Assembly (NCBI RefSeq): GCF_003966975.1
Contig: NZ_AP018437.1
Coordinates: forward strand, 1,302,001 to 1,366,000
Origin: Pelolinea submarina
GTDB lineage: Bacteria > Chloroflexota > Anaerolineae > Anaerolineales > Anaerolineaceae
Length of the DNA: 64,000 nucleotides
Reading direction: 5' to 3'
This document shows, one piece after another, positions 17,310 to 24,636 of this stretch. The notes below the pieces were generated by a model. The model worked only from the letters and a program-made list of their open reading frames with translations. It ran no database searches and was not told the origin of the DNA. The position numbers and the translations under genes were made by a program. The number at the start of each line of letters is the position of its first letter. The stretch's first letter is position 1.

Positions 17310-18566
17310 GTGGTTTCTGTTATCAGTCAATACTTAAAAAATATAAAGTTTTTCAATCGTAATATCAAGCTTTATCTGATCGCGACGGCTTTGATTAATA
17401 TCGGCTTTGGCATTTTTTACGCCGATTTTAATCTTTATGTATTATCGATGGGGATGAAGCCCGATTTCCTGGGCATCATCCTCAGCCTGGCTCCTTTCGC
17501 GGAAGGGCTTTCCTCCATCCCGATTGGGTTTCTGGCCGAGAAGATTGGTTTCAAGCGCTCCCTGATCATGGTATACATCATCCTGGGCATGGCATATTTT
17601 AGCCAGATTATCAGCCCCAATCGCTCCTTGATTATGCTGGGTTCGTTTATGGTGGGATTGGTTGCGGGCGGTAATTTCATCATTCAACTGCCTTTTATCT
17701 CACACTTCACAAAGGAAGACCGCAATCAGGCTTTTACGCTGACCATGCTGGTGTATTACATCATGTATGCTATCGGTGGATTAATTGGCGGATATTTACC
17801 CGCAATTATCAATACCGTCATCATGAATGAAACCTTGTCTTATCGCATCATCCTGGCTGTTTCCTCCCTTTTCATTGTGTTGGGTGCGCTGCCGATGTGG
17901 TTTGTGGATGAGGATAAACCCGATCCCAATAAGAAGATCAGCCTGGATCCTTACCTGAAGGGCATCGACGCCAACACTATCAAGTTCGCGGTCGTGGAGT
18001 TGTTCGTGGGCATCGGGTTGGCTTTTATAATTTCCTTTTTGAACGTGATTTTTGTGTACTATTTCCACGTTTCGTTGGAATTCTACGGCACGACCATGGC
18101 GCTGCTGGTTATTCCCACAGCCCTGTTCTTATTCCTGGGACCGGCCATCGCCGACCGTATCGGCAACCTGCGTACAGTCCTGATCAGCCGCCTGCTGGCG
18201 ACAGTGCTGGCTTATTGCATCGTGATGACCACCAATCCGTATGTCGGCGCGGCTTCGTTCATCCTGTTCCGCTCCTTGTTTGGTTTCTCGCAATCGCTGT
18301 GGTTTTCCTTCGCGACTTCCGTTTCCACCCGGCGTTCGCGCATGGCCACTTCAACCTGGCTGGAGATTACCTTCCAGGTGGGCATGGGTATAGCTGCGCT
18401 GGTGGGCGGCAGACTGATTGCGAATGAATCCTACGTCATGCTGGGCGTGATCTCAGCGGTGGCGACGGCCATCTGCTTTGTGTTGACTTACATTTTCTTC
18501 GGAAAAGAACATATGATCCCCTGGAAGGAAATGCGGCACAAACAAATAAAACCTTTAGCAGAATAA
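17310..18566 (+). CDS. MFS transporter, probably nucleoside-linked
   Basis: This is a 418-residue twelve-segment major facilitator starting GTG at 17310 after AGAGGTTTA. It shows the loop 2-3 motif GFLAEKIGFKRSLI and the second-half equivalent GPAIADRIGNLRTVLISR. It lies 27 bp after a nucleoside hydrolase, so nucleoside or base transport is a reasonable inference; the sequence itself does not identify a substrate. A bidirectional terminator follows at 18585. Confidence 0.87.
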   Translation: MVSVISQYLKNIKFFNRNIKLYLIATALINIGFGIFYADFNLYVLSMGMKPDFLGIILSLAPFAEGLSSIPIGFLAEKIGFKRSLIMVYIILGMAYFSQIISPNRSLIMLGSFMVGLVAGGNFIIQLPFISHFTKEDRNQAFTLTMLVYYIMYAIGGLIGGYLPAIINTVIMNETLSYRIILAVSSLFIVLGALPMWFVDEDKPDPNKKISLDPYLKGIDANTIKFAVVELFVGIGLAFIISFLNVIFVYYFHVSLEFYGTTMALLVIPTALFLFLGPAIADRIGNLRTVLISRLLATVLAYCIVMTTNPYVGAASFILFRSLFGFSQSLWFSFATSVSTRRSRMATSTWLEITFQVGMGIAALVGGRLIANESYVMLGVISAVATAICFVLTYIFFGKEHMIPWKEMRHKQIKPLAE

Positions 18567-18584
18567 AGGTCTGGTAATCAACCC

Positions 18585-18617
18585 AAAAAGAGAGCCGATT
18601 TTGTGGCTCTCTTTTTT
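18585..18617. terminator. bidirectional intrinsic terminator
   Basis: A stem AAAGAGAGCC (18587-18596)/GGCTCTCTTT (18605-18614) with an 8-nt loop has A tracts on one side and T tracts on the other. It separates the MFS gene (plus) from the lipoprotein gene (minus). Confidence 0.85.
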
Positions 18618-18627
18618 ATTTCGGTTT

Positions 18628-19101
18628 CTACGGAAGCAGCCTGAAAGTTGCGATCACAGCTGCGTTTTCAGGCTCCTGGGTAACGTTGAAGAGTGAAATA
18701 ATCTTCCCATTGGCGCTAACAGTCTGCATGCGCGCTTCATTAGGGAAATTGGCATCCAGGTCTGCCTGGCTGTCCCACACCTGGATGGCGATGTCGTAGG
18801 ATTGCCCACCGTTATATAAAAGGACGACCGCATTAGGCCAACCGGAGAGACTATCCTGGTCATCCAGAGACTGGAATTCGGGCGGATAGGAGATCTCGAA
18901 TCCATACAACGTGTTTTGATAGGTCAACCAACCGTCCGGGGCAGCCGGTTTCTGCGTCTCGGTCGGCAAAGGCATGGGGGTGTTTGTGGCCGCGGGCAGG
19001 CTGGTCGCTTCCGGTTTGGAATTGCCCATATCGACGCTGACCTGGCAGGCGGTCAAGATCAGGATCAATAGAAAGAACAATAAATTTGCAGTTTTCCTCA
19101 T
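18628..19101 (-). CDS. small lipoprotein of unknown function
   Basis: This is a 157-residue protein with a type II signal peptide (LLFFLLILILTAC, lipobox LTAC). A Thr/Pro-rich linker (SLPAATNTPMPLPTETQKP) follows, then a ~95-residue domain beginning WLTYQNTLYGFEISYP. This YGFEISYP pattern recurs in small surface domains of Chloroflexota and Firmicutes lipoproteins, but no function is known to me. It should be anchored outside the membrane. It shares the terminator at 18585 with the convergent MFS gene. Confidence 0.75.
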   Translation of the reverse strand: MRKTANLLFFLLILILTACQVSVDMGNSKPEATSLPAATNTPMPLPTETQKPAAPDGWLTYQNTLYGFEISYPPEFQSLDDQDSLSGWPNAVVLLYNGGQSYDIAIQVWDSQADLDANFPNEARMQTVSANGKIISLFNVTQEPENAAVIATFRLLP

Positions 19102-19268
19102 GACGAATCCCTCAATACTCTCTTAATTATCTATCAGCCATCAACAAATCTTTCATATCTATATTAACGAATTATGCCGCAAAAGAGTTCCATGCGTTCC
19201 TCTTTCTTTAAGCACCAAGCTTTATATGCCTGTTCCGGGAATGTACGAGAATAAAAAGTAAAAAACTC

Positions 19269-19297
19269 TTGATATTTCCTGCGCGGCGTAGTATTCT
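19269..19297 (+). promoter_or_regulatory. sigma70-type promoter of the membrane protein/XRE pair
   Basis: TTGATA (19269-19274) and TATTCT (19292-19297) are spaced by 17 bp, 39 bp before the start codon at 19336. Confidence 0.6.
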
Positions 19298-19299
19298 TG

Positions 19300-19323
19300 A
19301 AATGTAAAAAATATTATACATTT
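19300..19323 (+). promoter_or_regulatory. candidate operator, AAATGTA-N10-TACATTT
   Basis: A perfect 7-bp inverted repeat (19300-19306 and 19317-19323) directly follows the -10 box and covers the predicted transcription start. The HTH protein encoded at 19638 in the same transcript is the natural candidate to bind it and repress its own unit. Binding is inference. Confidence 0.45.
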
Positions 19324-19335
19324 GAGAGGTTATCG

Positions 19336-19632
19336 ATGAGAAGAATGGATGAGATGGAGTTGCGGATTAACGAGAAGGGGATCAAATGGAGTTGGGCATT
19401 TATGGTGTTTTCCTTGGTAATTTGGGGTGTATACGCCTCTATCAAGACCCATGAAATCTCGCTGCCAGCCATACTTTTCATCCTACAGAATTTGGTTTAC
19501 TTCTTCGTTACCAGCGTTGAGAAAACCAGGGTTGGGGATGAAAGGGGTAAGAAACAGCTCCTTATCTACTTCGGTGTGTTATTTTTTCTCCTCACTTTTG
19601 GCGCGATCCTGGGGTTGACACTTGGCCGTTGA
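19336..19632 (+). CDS. small membrane protein paired with XRE regulator
   Basis: This is a 98-residue protein with three hydrophobic segments (about residues 18-34, 38-56 and 73-94). ATG 19336 follows GAGAGG. It ends just before the XRE gene, and its stop TGA overlaps that gene's alternative TTG start. Such small three-helix proteins next to a ~70-residue HTH protein are common in Firmicutes and Chloroflexota (DUF6442-like pairs). The function is unknown; it may sequester or signal to the regulator. Confidence 0.7.
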   Translation: MRRMDEMELRINEKGIKWSWAFMVFSLVIWGVYASIKTHEISLPAILFILQNLVYFFVTSVEKTRVGDERGKKQLLIYFGVLFFLLTFGAILGLTLGR

Positions 19633-19637
19633 GCGTC

Positions 19638-19850
19638 ATGAAGAATAAAATCAGGAAATTGCGCAAGGAAAAGAATTACCGGCAGGAAGATTTGGCTACG
19701 GCTTTAGGCGTCACCCGGCAAACGATCAATGCGATCGAAAATGATAAATACGATTGCACTTTGCTATTGGCCTTCAAGTTGGCCAACCTGCTTGGGACCA
19801 CAGTGGATGATCTCTTTGAGCCGGAGCGGAAGTTGCTTGAGAACCATTAA
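19638..19850 (+). CDS. XRE family helix-turn-helix regulator
   Basis: This is a 70-residue single-domain Cro/CI-type regulator. It has the typical MKNKIRKLRKEKNYRQEDLA, ALGVTRQTINAIEND and LLGTTVDDLFEPE elements. The chosen start is ATG 19638; an in-frame TTG at 19629 overlaps the previous stop. It is co-transcribed with the membrane protein upstream and ends 4 bp inside the convergent hydrolase gene. It probably represses its own promoter at 19269. Confidence 0.93.
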   Translation: MKNKIRKLRKEKNYRQEDLATALGVTRQTINAIENDKYDCTLLLAFKLANLLGTTVDDLFEPERKLLENH

Positions 19851-20779
19851 CCATTCTGTGCGAAGAAATCCGCCAGCAGAGGGTTGACCACCTGCGGCTG
19901 CTCGTAATGCGGGATATGACCGGCAGCCTCTATTTCGTGGAATTGGTGTTCCGGAACCATTTCCCGCAGCAGGTTGATATCCTCCAAGCTGATGGTTTGG
20001 TCTTCTTTGCCGCGGATGATCAAAATGGGCAGGCCTTTTTCAGCCAGCGCTTTGTAAATTGCCAGGGTGTCATCTTTAGCAATGCAGCGCATGGTGGAAA
20101 GTACCGCCTGGCCAAAGCCCTTGTAGCGGGTTTGCACCTTATATTGGCTTTCCCAATCCGGGAAGTTCTCCGGGTGAACCAAATCTCCGCTTTGTGAATG
20201 CGGCAGGTAGAAGGGTTCCATGACGACGGCCATCAGATATTCGCCTACACCCGGCAGGGTCAGCGGGAAGGTGCCGCTCGCGAACATATTGGTGACCAGC
20301 GGATCGATCAGCGTCAGGCTGCGAAGGGATTCGGGATGGCGGTTGGCATATTCCGCGACGATCGGGCCGCCCATGGATAATCCCACCAGATGAACCGGTT
20401 GAGTGATCTCCAGCTTTTCCAGCAGCTCGCCTAATTGATTGACAAACAGGTCGATGTTGTAATCCACCACCGGCCGGTCCGAGTACCCGCGCCCATACAG
20501 GTCGAAGCGCAGCACGCTGAAACCGGAGTCAATTAATGTCTGGTATGTCGGGTCCCAAATGTATGAGGGTGTTGAAAAGCCGTGCACCAATACGACCAGC
20601 GGCTCGTCCGGATTCCCGCCAAGTTGATAATGGACCATTCCTTTACTCAGCCGGATGAATTGGCCGGAGGCTGAAGCGCGAGCGTTGTCATCGAGGGTTT
20701 CATGTTCTGTTCGAAAAATAAAATAGGCTAAAGTCAATAATGCCGCTGTGATCAGGAGAATACTGAGAAATATTTTCAT
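19847..20779 (-). CDS. alpha/beta hydrolase, membrane-anchored
   Basis: This is a 310-residue protein with an N-terminal membrane anchor (IFLSILLITAALLTLAYFIF) and an alpha/beta-hydrolase fold. It has the oxyanion region VLVHGFSTPSYIWDP, the nucleophile elbow GLSMGG, the acid in IIRGKEDQTIS and the catalytic His in AAGHIPHYEQP. The complete triad suggests an active esterase or lipase-like enzyme outside the cytoplasm; the substrate is unknown. ATG 20779 follows GAGGGA. Confidence 0.9.
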   Translation of the reverse strand: MKIFLSILLITAALLTLAYFIFRTEHETLDDNARASASGQFIRLSKGMVHYQLGGNPDEPLVVLVHGFSTPSYIWDPTYQTLIDSGFSVLRFDLYGRGYSDRPVVDYNIDLFVNQLGELLEKLEITQPVHLVGLSMGGPIVAEYANRHPESLRSLTLIDPLVTNMFASGTFPLTLPGVGEYLMAVVMEPFYLPHSQSGDLVHPENFPDWESQYKVQTRYKGFGQAVLSTMRCIAKDDTLAIYKALAEKGLPILIIRGKEDQTISLEDINLLREMVPEHQFHEIEAAGHIPHYEQPQVVNPLLADFFAQNG

Positions 20780-20883
20780 ATCCGATCCCTCGTCTTGATG
20801 ATCTGGGTTAATAATTGGGATATTCTAACATTATATGAATCCGGGTAGTCATTCGTTCAACCGCTTTGTTGACATGTGTTAAT

Positions 20884-20916
20884 TAAAAAAAAGCCTCCAG
20901 ATTTAGTCTGGAGGCT
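20884..20916 (-). terminator. intrinsic terminator after slipin gene
   Basis: A perfect stem AGCCTCCAG/CTGGAGGCT with loop ATTTAGT reads on the minus strand into a run of eight T, 18 bp after the slipin stop. Confidence 0.9.
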
Positions 20917-20933
20917 ATATATTCAATCAATTT

Positions 20934-21797
20934 TTATTTATCTTTGTCGCGGCCCTTCAAAAAGTCCTGCATCATTGAAGTGAATTCCATCGGGAAGATG
21001 TATTTAGTAGACGCACCCTCTCCTAACTTCTTCAAGGTTTCGAAATATTGCAAAGTAATCGTCTTGGAATCCACGCTTTTGGCTGCTTTGAAAATGTTCT
21101 CCAAAGCCTGGGCGTAACCTTCGGCGTTCAATACCTGCGCCTGGCGCGTGCCTTCGGCTTGCAGAATGGCGGATTGTTTCTGACCATCAGCCACGTTGAT
21201 GGCAGCCTCGCGGGTACCCAGGGATTCGGTCACCACTGCGCGGCGCACGCGTTCTGCGGCCAACTGGCGGTTCATGGAATCCTGCACTTCTCTCGGCGGG
21301 ATGATCTCGCGGATTTCAACGTTGGTGACTTTAACACCCCAACGCTCGGTTACTTCATCCAGACGGGTGCGCAGCGCGTTGTTGATCTGCTCACGTTCTG
21401 AAAGCACGCTATCCAGCATAATGCTGCCGATCACCGAACGAAGGGTGGTGGTGGCGATGCCCTGGGCAGCTAATTCAAAGTTGCCCACTTGCAGGACAGT
21501 GCTGGTTGGTTCAATGACTTTGTAGAACCATAAAAAGTCGATCGAAATGGGCGCGTTATCCTTGGTGATGGAAGTCTGCGCCGGAATTTCGCGGACTTGT
21601 TCACGCAAATCCACCATGACGGCCCGATCCACAACCGGGATCAGCATGACGAAGCCAGGCCCTTTTTCACCGATACAGCGGCCCAGCCGGAACACGATCA
21701 AACGCTGGTACTCTGGCACAACTCGAATGGATGATGCCAGCAAGCTGATTATTAGAACGGCTATCAGCACGATCAAGATTGGAACGACACTAAACAT
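20934..21797 (-). CDS. slipin / SPFH-domain protein
   Basis: This is a 287-residue stomatin-like protein. One N-terminal membrane hairpin (PILIVLIAVLIISLLASSI) is followed by the SPFH/Band 7 domain from RVVPEYQRLIVFRLGR to about residue 190. An Ala/Glu/Gln-rich coiled coil follows (VADGQKQSAILQAEGTRQAQ). Slipins form oligomers at membrane microdomains. ATG 21797 follows GGAGGTTTTAA. It lies 23 bp after an NfeD gene on the same strand, the classic slipin/NfeD pair. Confidence 0.93.
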   Translation of the reverse strand: MFSVVPILIVLIAVLIISLLASSIRVVPEYQRLIVFRLGRCIGEKGPGFVMLIPVVDRAVMVDLREQVREIPAQTSITKDNAPISIDFLWFYKVIEPTSTVLQVGNFELAAQGIATTTLRSVIGSIMLDSVLSEREQINNALRTRLDEVTERWGVKVTNVEIREIIPPREVQDSMNRQLAAERVRRAVVTESLGTREAAINVADGQKQSAILQAEGTRQAQVLNAEGYAQALENIFKAAKSVDSKTITLQYFETLKKLGEGASTKYIFPMEFTSMMQDFLKGRDKDK

Positions 21798-21820
21798 TTA
21801 AAACCTCCAGTTGAATCAAT

Positions 21821-22435
21821 TCAAGATTTCTTTTTAGAGCTCTCGGAATATAGCTCCACTTTTAACAACAGCCCTTCGCGTTTGCGGATAATTACGGGGC
21901 TCCCTTTTTTAATAAGGGTTTCGCTTTCCGCCGACCAGTTTTCCCCGCCTACATAGACACTACCCTCTTTGGAGATATCGGTAACTGCTTTGCCTATCTG
22001 CCCGACGATTTTGTCCAGGTTGCGCTGAGGCTTCTGTTGAAATGCCTTGGCGGTGTTGCGGCCAACAATCCAAATGAAAGCGGCGGTACTAATCGACACT
22101 ATGATTGCCAGGAAGGGATCCATAGCCAGCAGTCGGCCTTCTCTTTTGAAAACCAACAGCATGCCCAATAACAAAAGAACAATGGAACTGGCTAATAAAT
22201 AACTACTCTCCGAGCGCTTCAAAGCCAGCAAAACGGCGACAATGCCGCCCACCAGGAGCAAAATTGCCCAGGTATTTACTGCCAGGTTTGCCATGCTGAA
22301 TCCCACCAATGTAAGCAGGATGAGAGAAATAGCCTCCAGTATCCCTGTACCAGGTGCAAGCAGGGCGAAAATGGTGACCATGAAAGCGATTGCCAATAAT
22401 ACAAATGCAAAATTTGGATCCGGAAGGAATATCAT
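21821..22435 (-). CDS. NfeD family membrane protein
   Basis: This is a 204-residue protein with about four transmembrane segments (FAFVLLAIAFMVTIFALLAP and others) and a C-terminal OB fold (residues ~140-204: IGKAVTDISKEGSVYVGGEN W, then LLKVEL). The N-terminal protease domain of long NfeD proteins is absent. ATG 22435 follows GGAGAAGAGG. It is the first gene of the slipin operon and is thought to modulate slipin assemblies. Confidence 0.88.
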   Translation of the reverse strand: MIFLPDPNFAFVLLAIAFMVTIFALLAPGTGILEAISLILLTLVGFSMANLAVNTWAILLLVGGIVAVLLALKRSESSYLLASSIVLLLLGMLLVFKREGRLLAMDPFLAIIVSISTAAFIWIVGRNTAKAFQQKPQRNLDKIVGQIGKAVTDISKEGSVYVGGENWSAESETLIKKGSPVIIRKREGLLLKVELYSESSKKKS

Positions 22436-22545
22436 TGCTGCCTCTTCTCCTATCTATTACAATCCTATTATGCACCTATTCATAAAGGATTACCATTAAC
22501 AATATGTCTTTTCCGACAATTGATCATTTTTTAGCATGAGCGTTC

Positions 22546-22574
22546 TTGACAGATATACGTTTTCTCATTATGAT
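22546..22574 (+). promoter_or_regulatory. strong sigma70-type promoter of ABC-F gene
   Basis: TTGACA (22546-22551) and TATGAT (22569-22574) are exactly 17 bp apart. Transcription from about 22581 would give a leader of about 150 nt before the ABC-F start. Confidence 0.8.
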
Positions 22575-22640
22575 GGTTGCGATTTACACAGGCAAATAAG
22601 AGAAAATGAACATTCGGTAAGTAAATATCATCTGTTTTGA

Positions 22641-22708
22641 GGTTCGCTTTCGCTCAATGAGCGAAGTGGAGCCGACTATCGGGGATTCGTGGCAATCCAC
22701 GCATCCAA
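22641..22708 (+). promoter_or_regulatory. structured mRNA leader of ABC-F gene
   Basis: Two hairpins lie between promoter and start codon. GGTTCGCTTTCGCTC (22641-22655) pairs with GAGCGAAGTGGAGCC (22659-22673) with two mismatches. GGATTCGTGG/CCACGCATCC pair around loop CAAT (22683-22708). Neither is followed by a T run. A four-codon ORF (ATG 22606, MNIR) and a 30-codon ORF (22657-22749) overlapping the ABC-F start are also present, both without good ribosome sites. Drug-induced leader control is known for several antibiotic-resistance ABC-F genes; its presence here is inference. Confidence 0.45.
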
Positions 22709-22732
22709 GGCTATTCATGATAGGAGACAGAA

Positions 22733-24370
22733 ATGCTTACCGTTTCTGATTTAAAAAAGACTTTTAACCTCCAGTCCTTATTCGAAAAAATAAATTTCAG
22801 CATCAATCCGGGCGAACGGATTGGTTTAATCGGCCCCAATGGCAGCGGCAAGACTACGCTATTAAGGATCATCGCGGGGGAGGAACAGGCTGATGCCGGC
22901 ATCATTCACAAACCCGTGGATTTGCGTCTGGGGTATCTACCGCAGGGGCGCACCTTTGATGTGCACAGCAGCCTGCGCGAGGTGATCGGCAGGGCGTCCG
23001 GCGATCCGGAGGTGCTGGAAGCGGAATTGTCGTCTGCGGCCAATGCGTTGGCAGCTATGCCCCAAGATGAAACTTTGATCGAGCGTTATGATGACCTGCT
23101 GCAGCGCATCCAGCGCGCCAATCCGGCTCGGACGGAACAGATCCTGACTGAACTGGGATTGAACCTGGTGGATCCGGATTTACCGGTGGGCGTTTTGAGC
23201 GGCGGGCAGCAAACCCGTTTGGCATTAGCCCTGGTGCTGCTAGGCGACCCGCAGCTGCTGCTTTTGGACGAACCCACCAATCACCTGGATATCGAAATGC
23301 TGAATTGGCTGGAAGATTGGTTGGCACATATAGCCAGCGGAGTGTTGATCATATCGCACGACCGCACCTTTCTGGACCACGTGGTCACGCGCATCCTGGA
23401 ACTGGATCCGGCCAGCCGTTCGCTGCGGGCTTATGAAGGCAACTACAGCGACTACCTGGAGCAGCGCCGCACGGAAGTGCGCAAACAGTGGGATGAGTAC
23501 CGCGACCAACAGCTGGAAGTGCGCCGCATGAAAGCGGATATCTCACGTGTCAAGGCGCAGGCGGCTTATACGGAAAAGATCATGAGCACCACGCGCCTTT
23601 CTGGCCGGGAATTTCGTAACAGCAAAGATTTTTACAAAGGATTGGCCAAGAAGGTCGCCAAGAAGGCAAAATCAAGGGAAAAGCGGCTGGAGCAATACGT
23701 TGAATCGGACGAACGCGTGGAAAAACCGGAGCAGCACAAGGCGCTGTATTTTGAATTCCAAAATACCGCCCATTTGGGCAATTCCGTCCTGCAATTGGAA
23801 GAACTCAGTGTAGGCTTTCCCGATAAATTGCTGCTGCGCGACTTGAATCTACAAATTCAGGCCGGGCAGCGCATCGTGTTGAGCGGCGCCAACGGCTGCG
23901 GTAAGACTACGCTGCTGCGCACTGTGGCGGGCAGTTTAGCGCCGCTGGCCGGGCGCGTGCTGTTGGGCAGCAGCGTACACTTGGGCACGATGGCGCAGGA
24001 CCTCTCCAACCTGGACGCGCGTCAGACGGCCGTGGAAACCCTACAGCCCTATTTCGCCAATCAAACGGAAACGCGCCATTATCTGGCCACCTACCTGCTG
24101 GCAGGGGACGAGGTGCTCAAACCGGTGGACCTGCTCAGTTACGGCCAGCGCGCGCGCTTGGAGCTGGCTTTGTTGATTGCGCGAGGCTGCAACCTGCTGC
24201 TGCTGGACGAACCCATCAACCATCTGGACATCCCCAGCCGCACGCAGTTCGAGCAAGCGCTGGACGCCTTCGAAGGCGCCATCCTGGCGGTGGTGCACGA
24301 CCGTTATTTCATCGAACGCTTTGCGCAGGAGGTATGGCTGGTGGAAGGGCAGGGCATACGCAGGCTCTAA
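22733..24370 (+). CDS. ABC-F family ribosome-associated ATPase
   Basis: This is a 545-residue protein with two ABC domains and no membrane part. The first domain has Walker A GPNGSGKT (~34-41), signature LSGGQ and Walker B LLLLDEPTNHLD. The second has GANGCGKT, a changed signature LSYGQ and LLLLDEPINHLD. A lysine/arginine-rich linker of about 110 residues (RKQWDEYRDQ to KSREKRLEQY) corresponds to the P-site tRNA interaction motif. ABC-F proteins act on the ribosomal E site, either as translation factors or antibiotic-protection proteins. The strong promoter and folded leader favour an inducible, protection-type role, but that is not proven. Confidence 0.9.
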   Translation: MLTVSDLKKTFNLQSLFEKINFSINPGERIGLIGPNGSGKTTLLRIIAGEEQADAGIIHKPVDLRLGYLPQGRTFDVHSSLREVIGRASGDPEVLEAELSSAANALAAMPQDETLIERYDDLLQRIQRANPARTEQILTELGLNLVDPDLPVGVLSGGQQTRLALALVLLGDPQLLLLDEPTNHLDIEMLNWLEDWLAHIASGVLIISHDRTFLDHVVTRILELDPASRSLRAYEGNYSDYLEQRRTEVRKQWDEYRDQQLEVRRMKADISRVKAQAAYTEKIMSTTRLSGREFRNSKDFYKGLAKKVAKKAKSREKRLEQYVESDERVEKPEQHKALYFEFQNTAHLGNSVLQLEELSVGFPDKLLLRDLNLQIQAGQRIVLSGANGCGKTTLLRTVAGSLAPLAGRVLLGSSVHLGTMAQDLSNLDARQTAVETLQPYFANQTETRHYLATYLLAGDEVLKPVDLLSYGQRARLELALLIARGCNLLLLDEPINHLDIPSRTQFEQALDAFEGAILAVVHDRYFIERFAQEVWLVEGQGIRRL

Positions 24371-24389
24371 CCCGTTACAGGATAATCTC

Positions 24390-24421
24390 GGCGGCTGTGC
24401 TCTTGACAGCCGCCTTTGATT
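24390..24421 (+). terminator. intrinsic terminator after ABC-F, overlapping serS promoter
   Basis: GGCGGCTGT (24390-24398) pairs with ACAGCCGCC (24406-24414), followed by TTTGATTT. The right arm and loop include the TTGACA -35 box of the serS promoter (24403-24408), so one sequence ends one transcript and starts the next. Confidence 0.7.
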
Positions 24422-24430
24422 TCATATAAT
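24403..24430 (+). promoter_or_regulatory. serS promoter
   Basis: A perfect TTGACA (24403-24408) and a perfect TATAAT (24425-24430) are 16 bp apart, giving a start near 24437 and a leader of about 200 nt. Confidence 0.9.
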
Positions 24431-24436
24431 CAAGGT

Positions 24437-24618
24437 GAAAGGCCAGCCCGGAAATCCAATCCGGCGCCCGCAAAGGCAGGCTGCCTGCGAAGGGACATGC
24501 ACATGTCGTAAGCAGGCCGGAGCGACCGTTACCGCGTGCAGAGGCTGATGGCAGCATCGGCAAAAGCAGGTGGCACCACGAGAACCCCTCTCGTCCTGCG
24601 GGCGAGGGGAATTTTATT
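24437..24618 (+). promoter_or_regulatory. T-box riboswitch (tRNA-Ser sensing) upstream of serS
   Basis: The 3' part folds two ways. In the antiterminator, GCAGG (24566-24570) pairs with CCTGC (24595-24599) and ACGAGA (24578-24583) with TCTCGT (24589-24594). They flank the seven-base T-box bulge TGGCACC. In the terminator, CCCCTC and GTCC pair with GGGCGAGGGG (24600-24609), followed by ATTTTATTT. The TGGC of the bulge is complementary to GCCA, the 3' end of a G73 tRNA, and the tRNA-Ser at 1805 has G73. A 5' Stem I domain with hairpin GCCTGC...GCAGGC is present. TCC at 24455-24457 is a possible specifier for anticodon GGA. Uncharged tRNA-Ser should permit read-through into serS. Confidence 0.9.
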
Positions 24619-24636
24619 TAATCAGGAGAAGATGAA

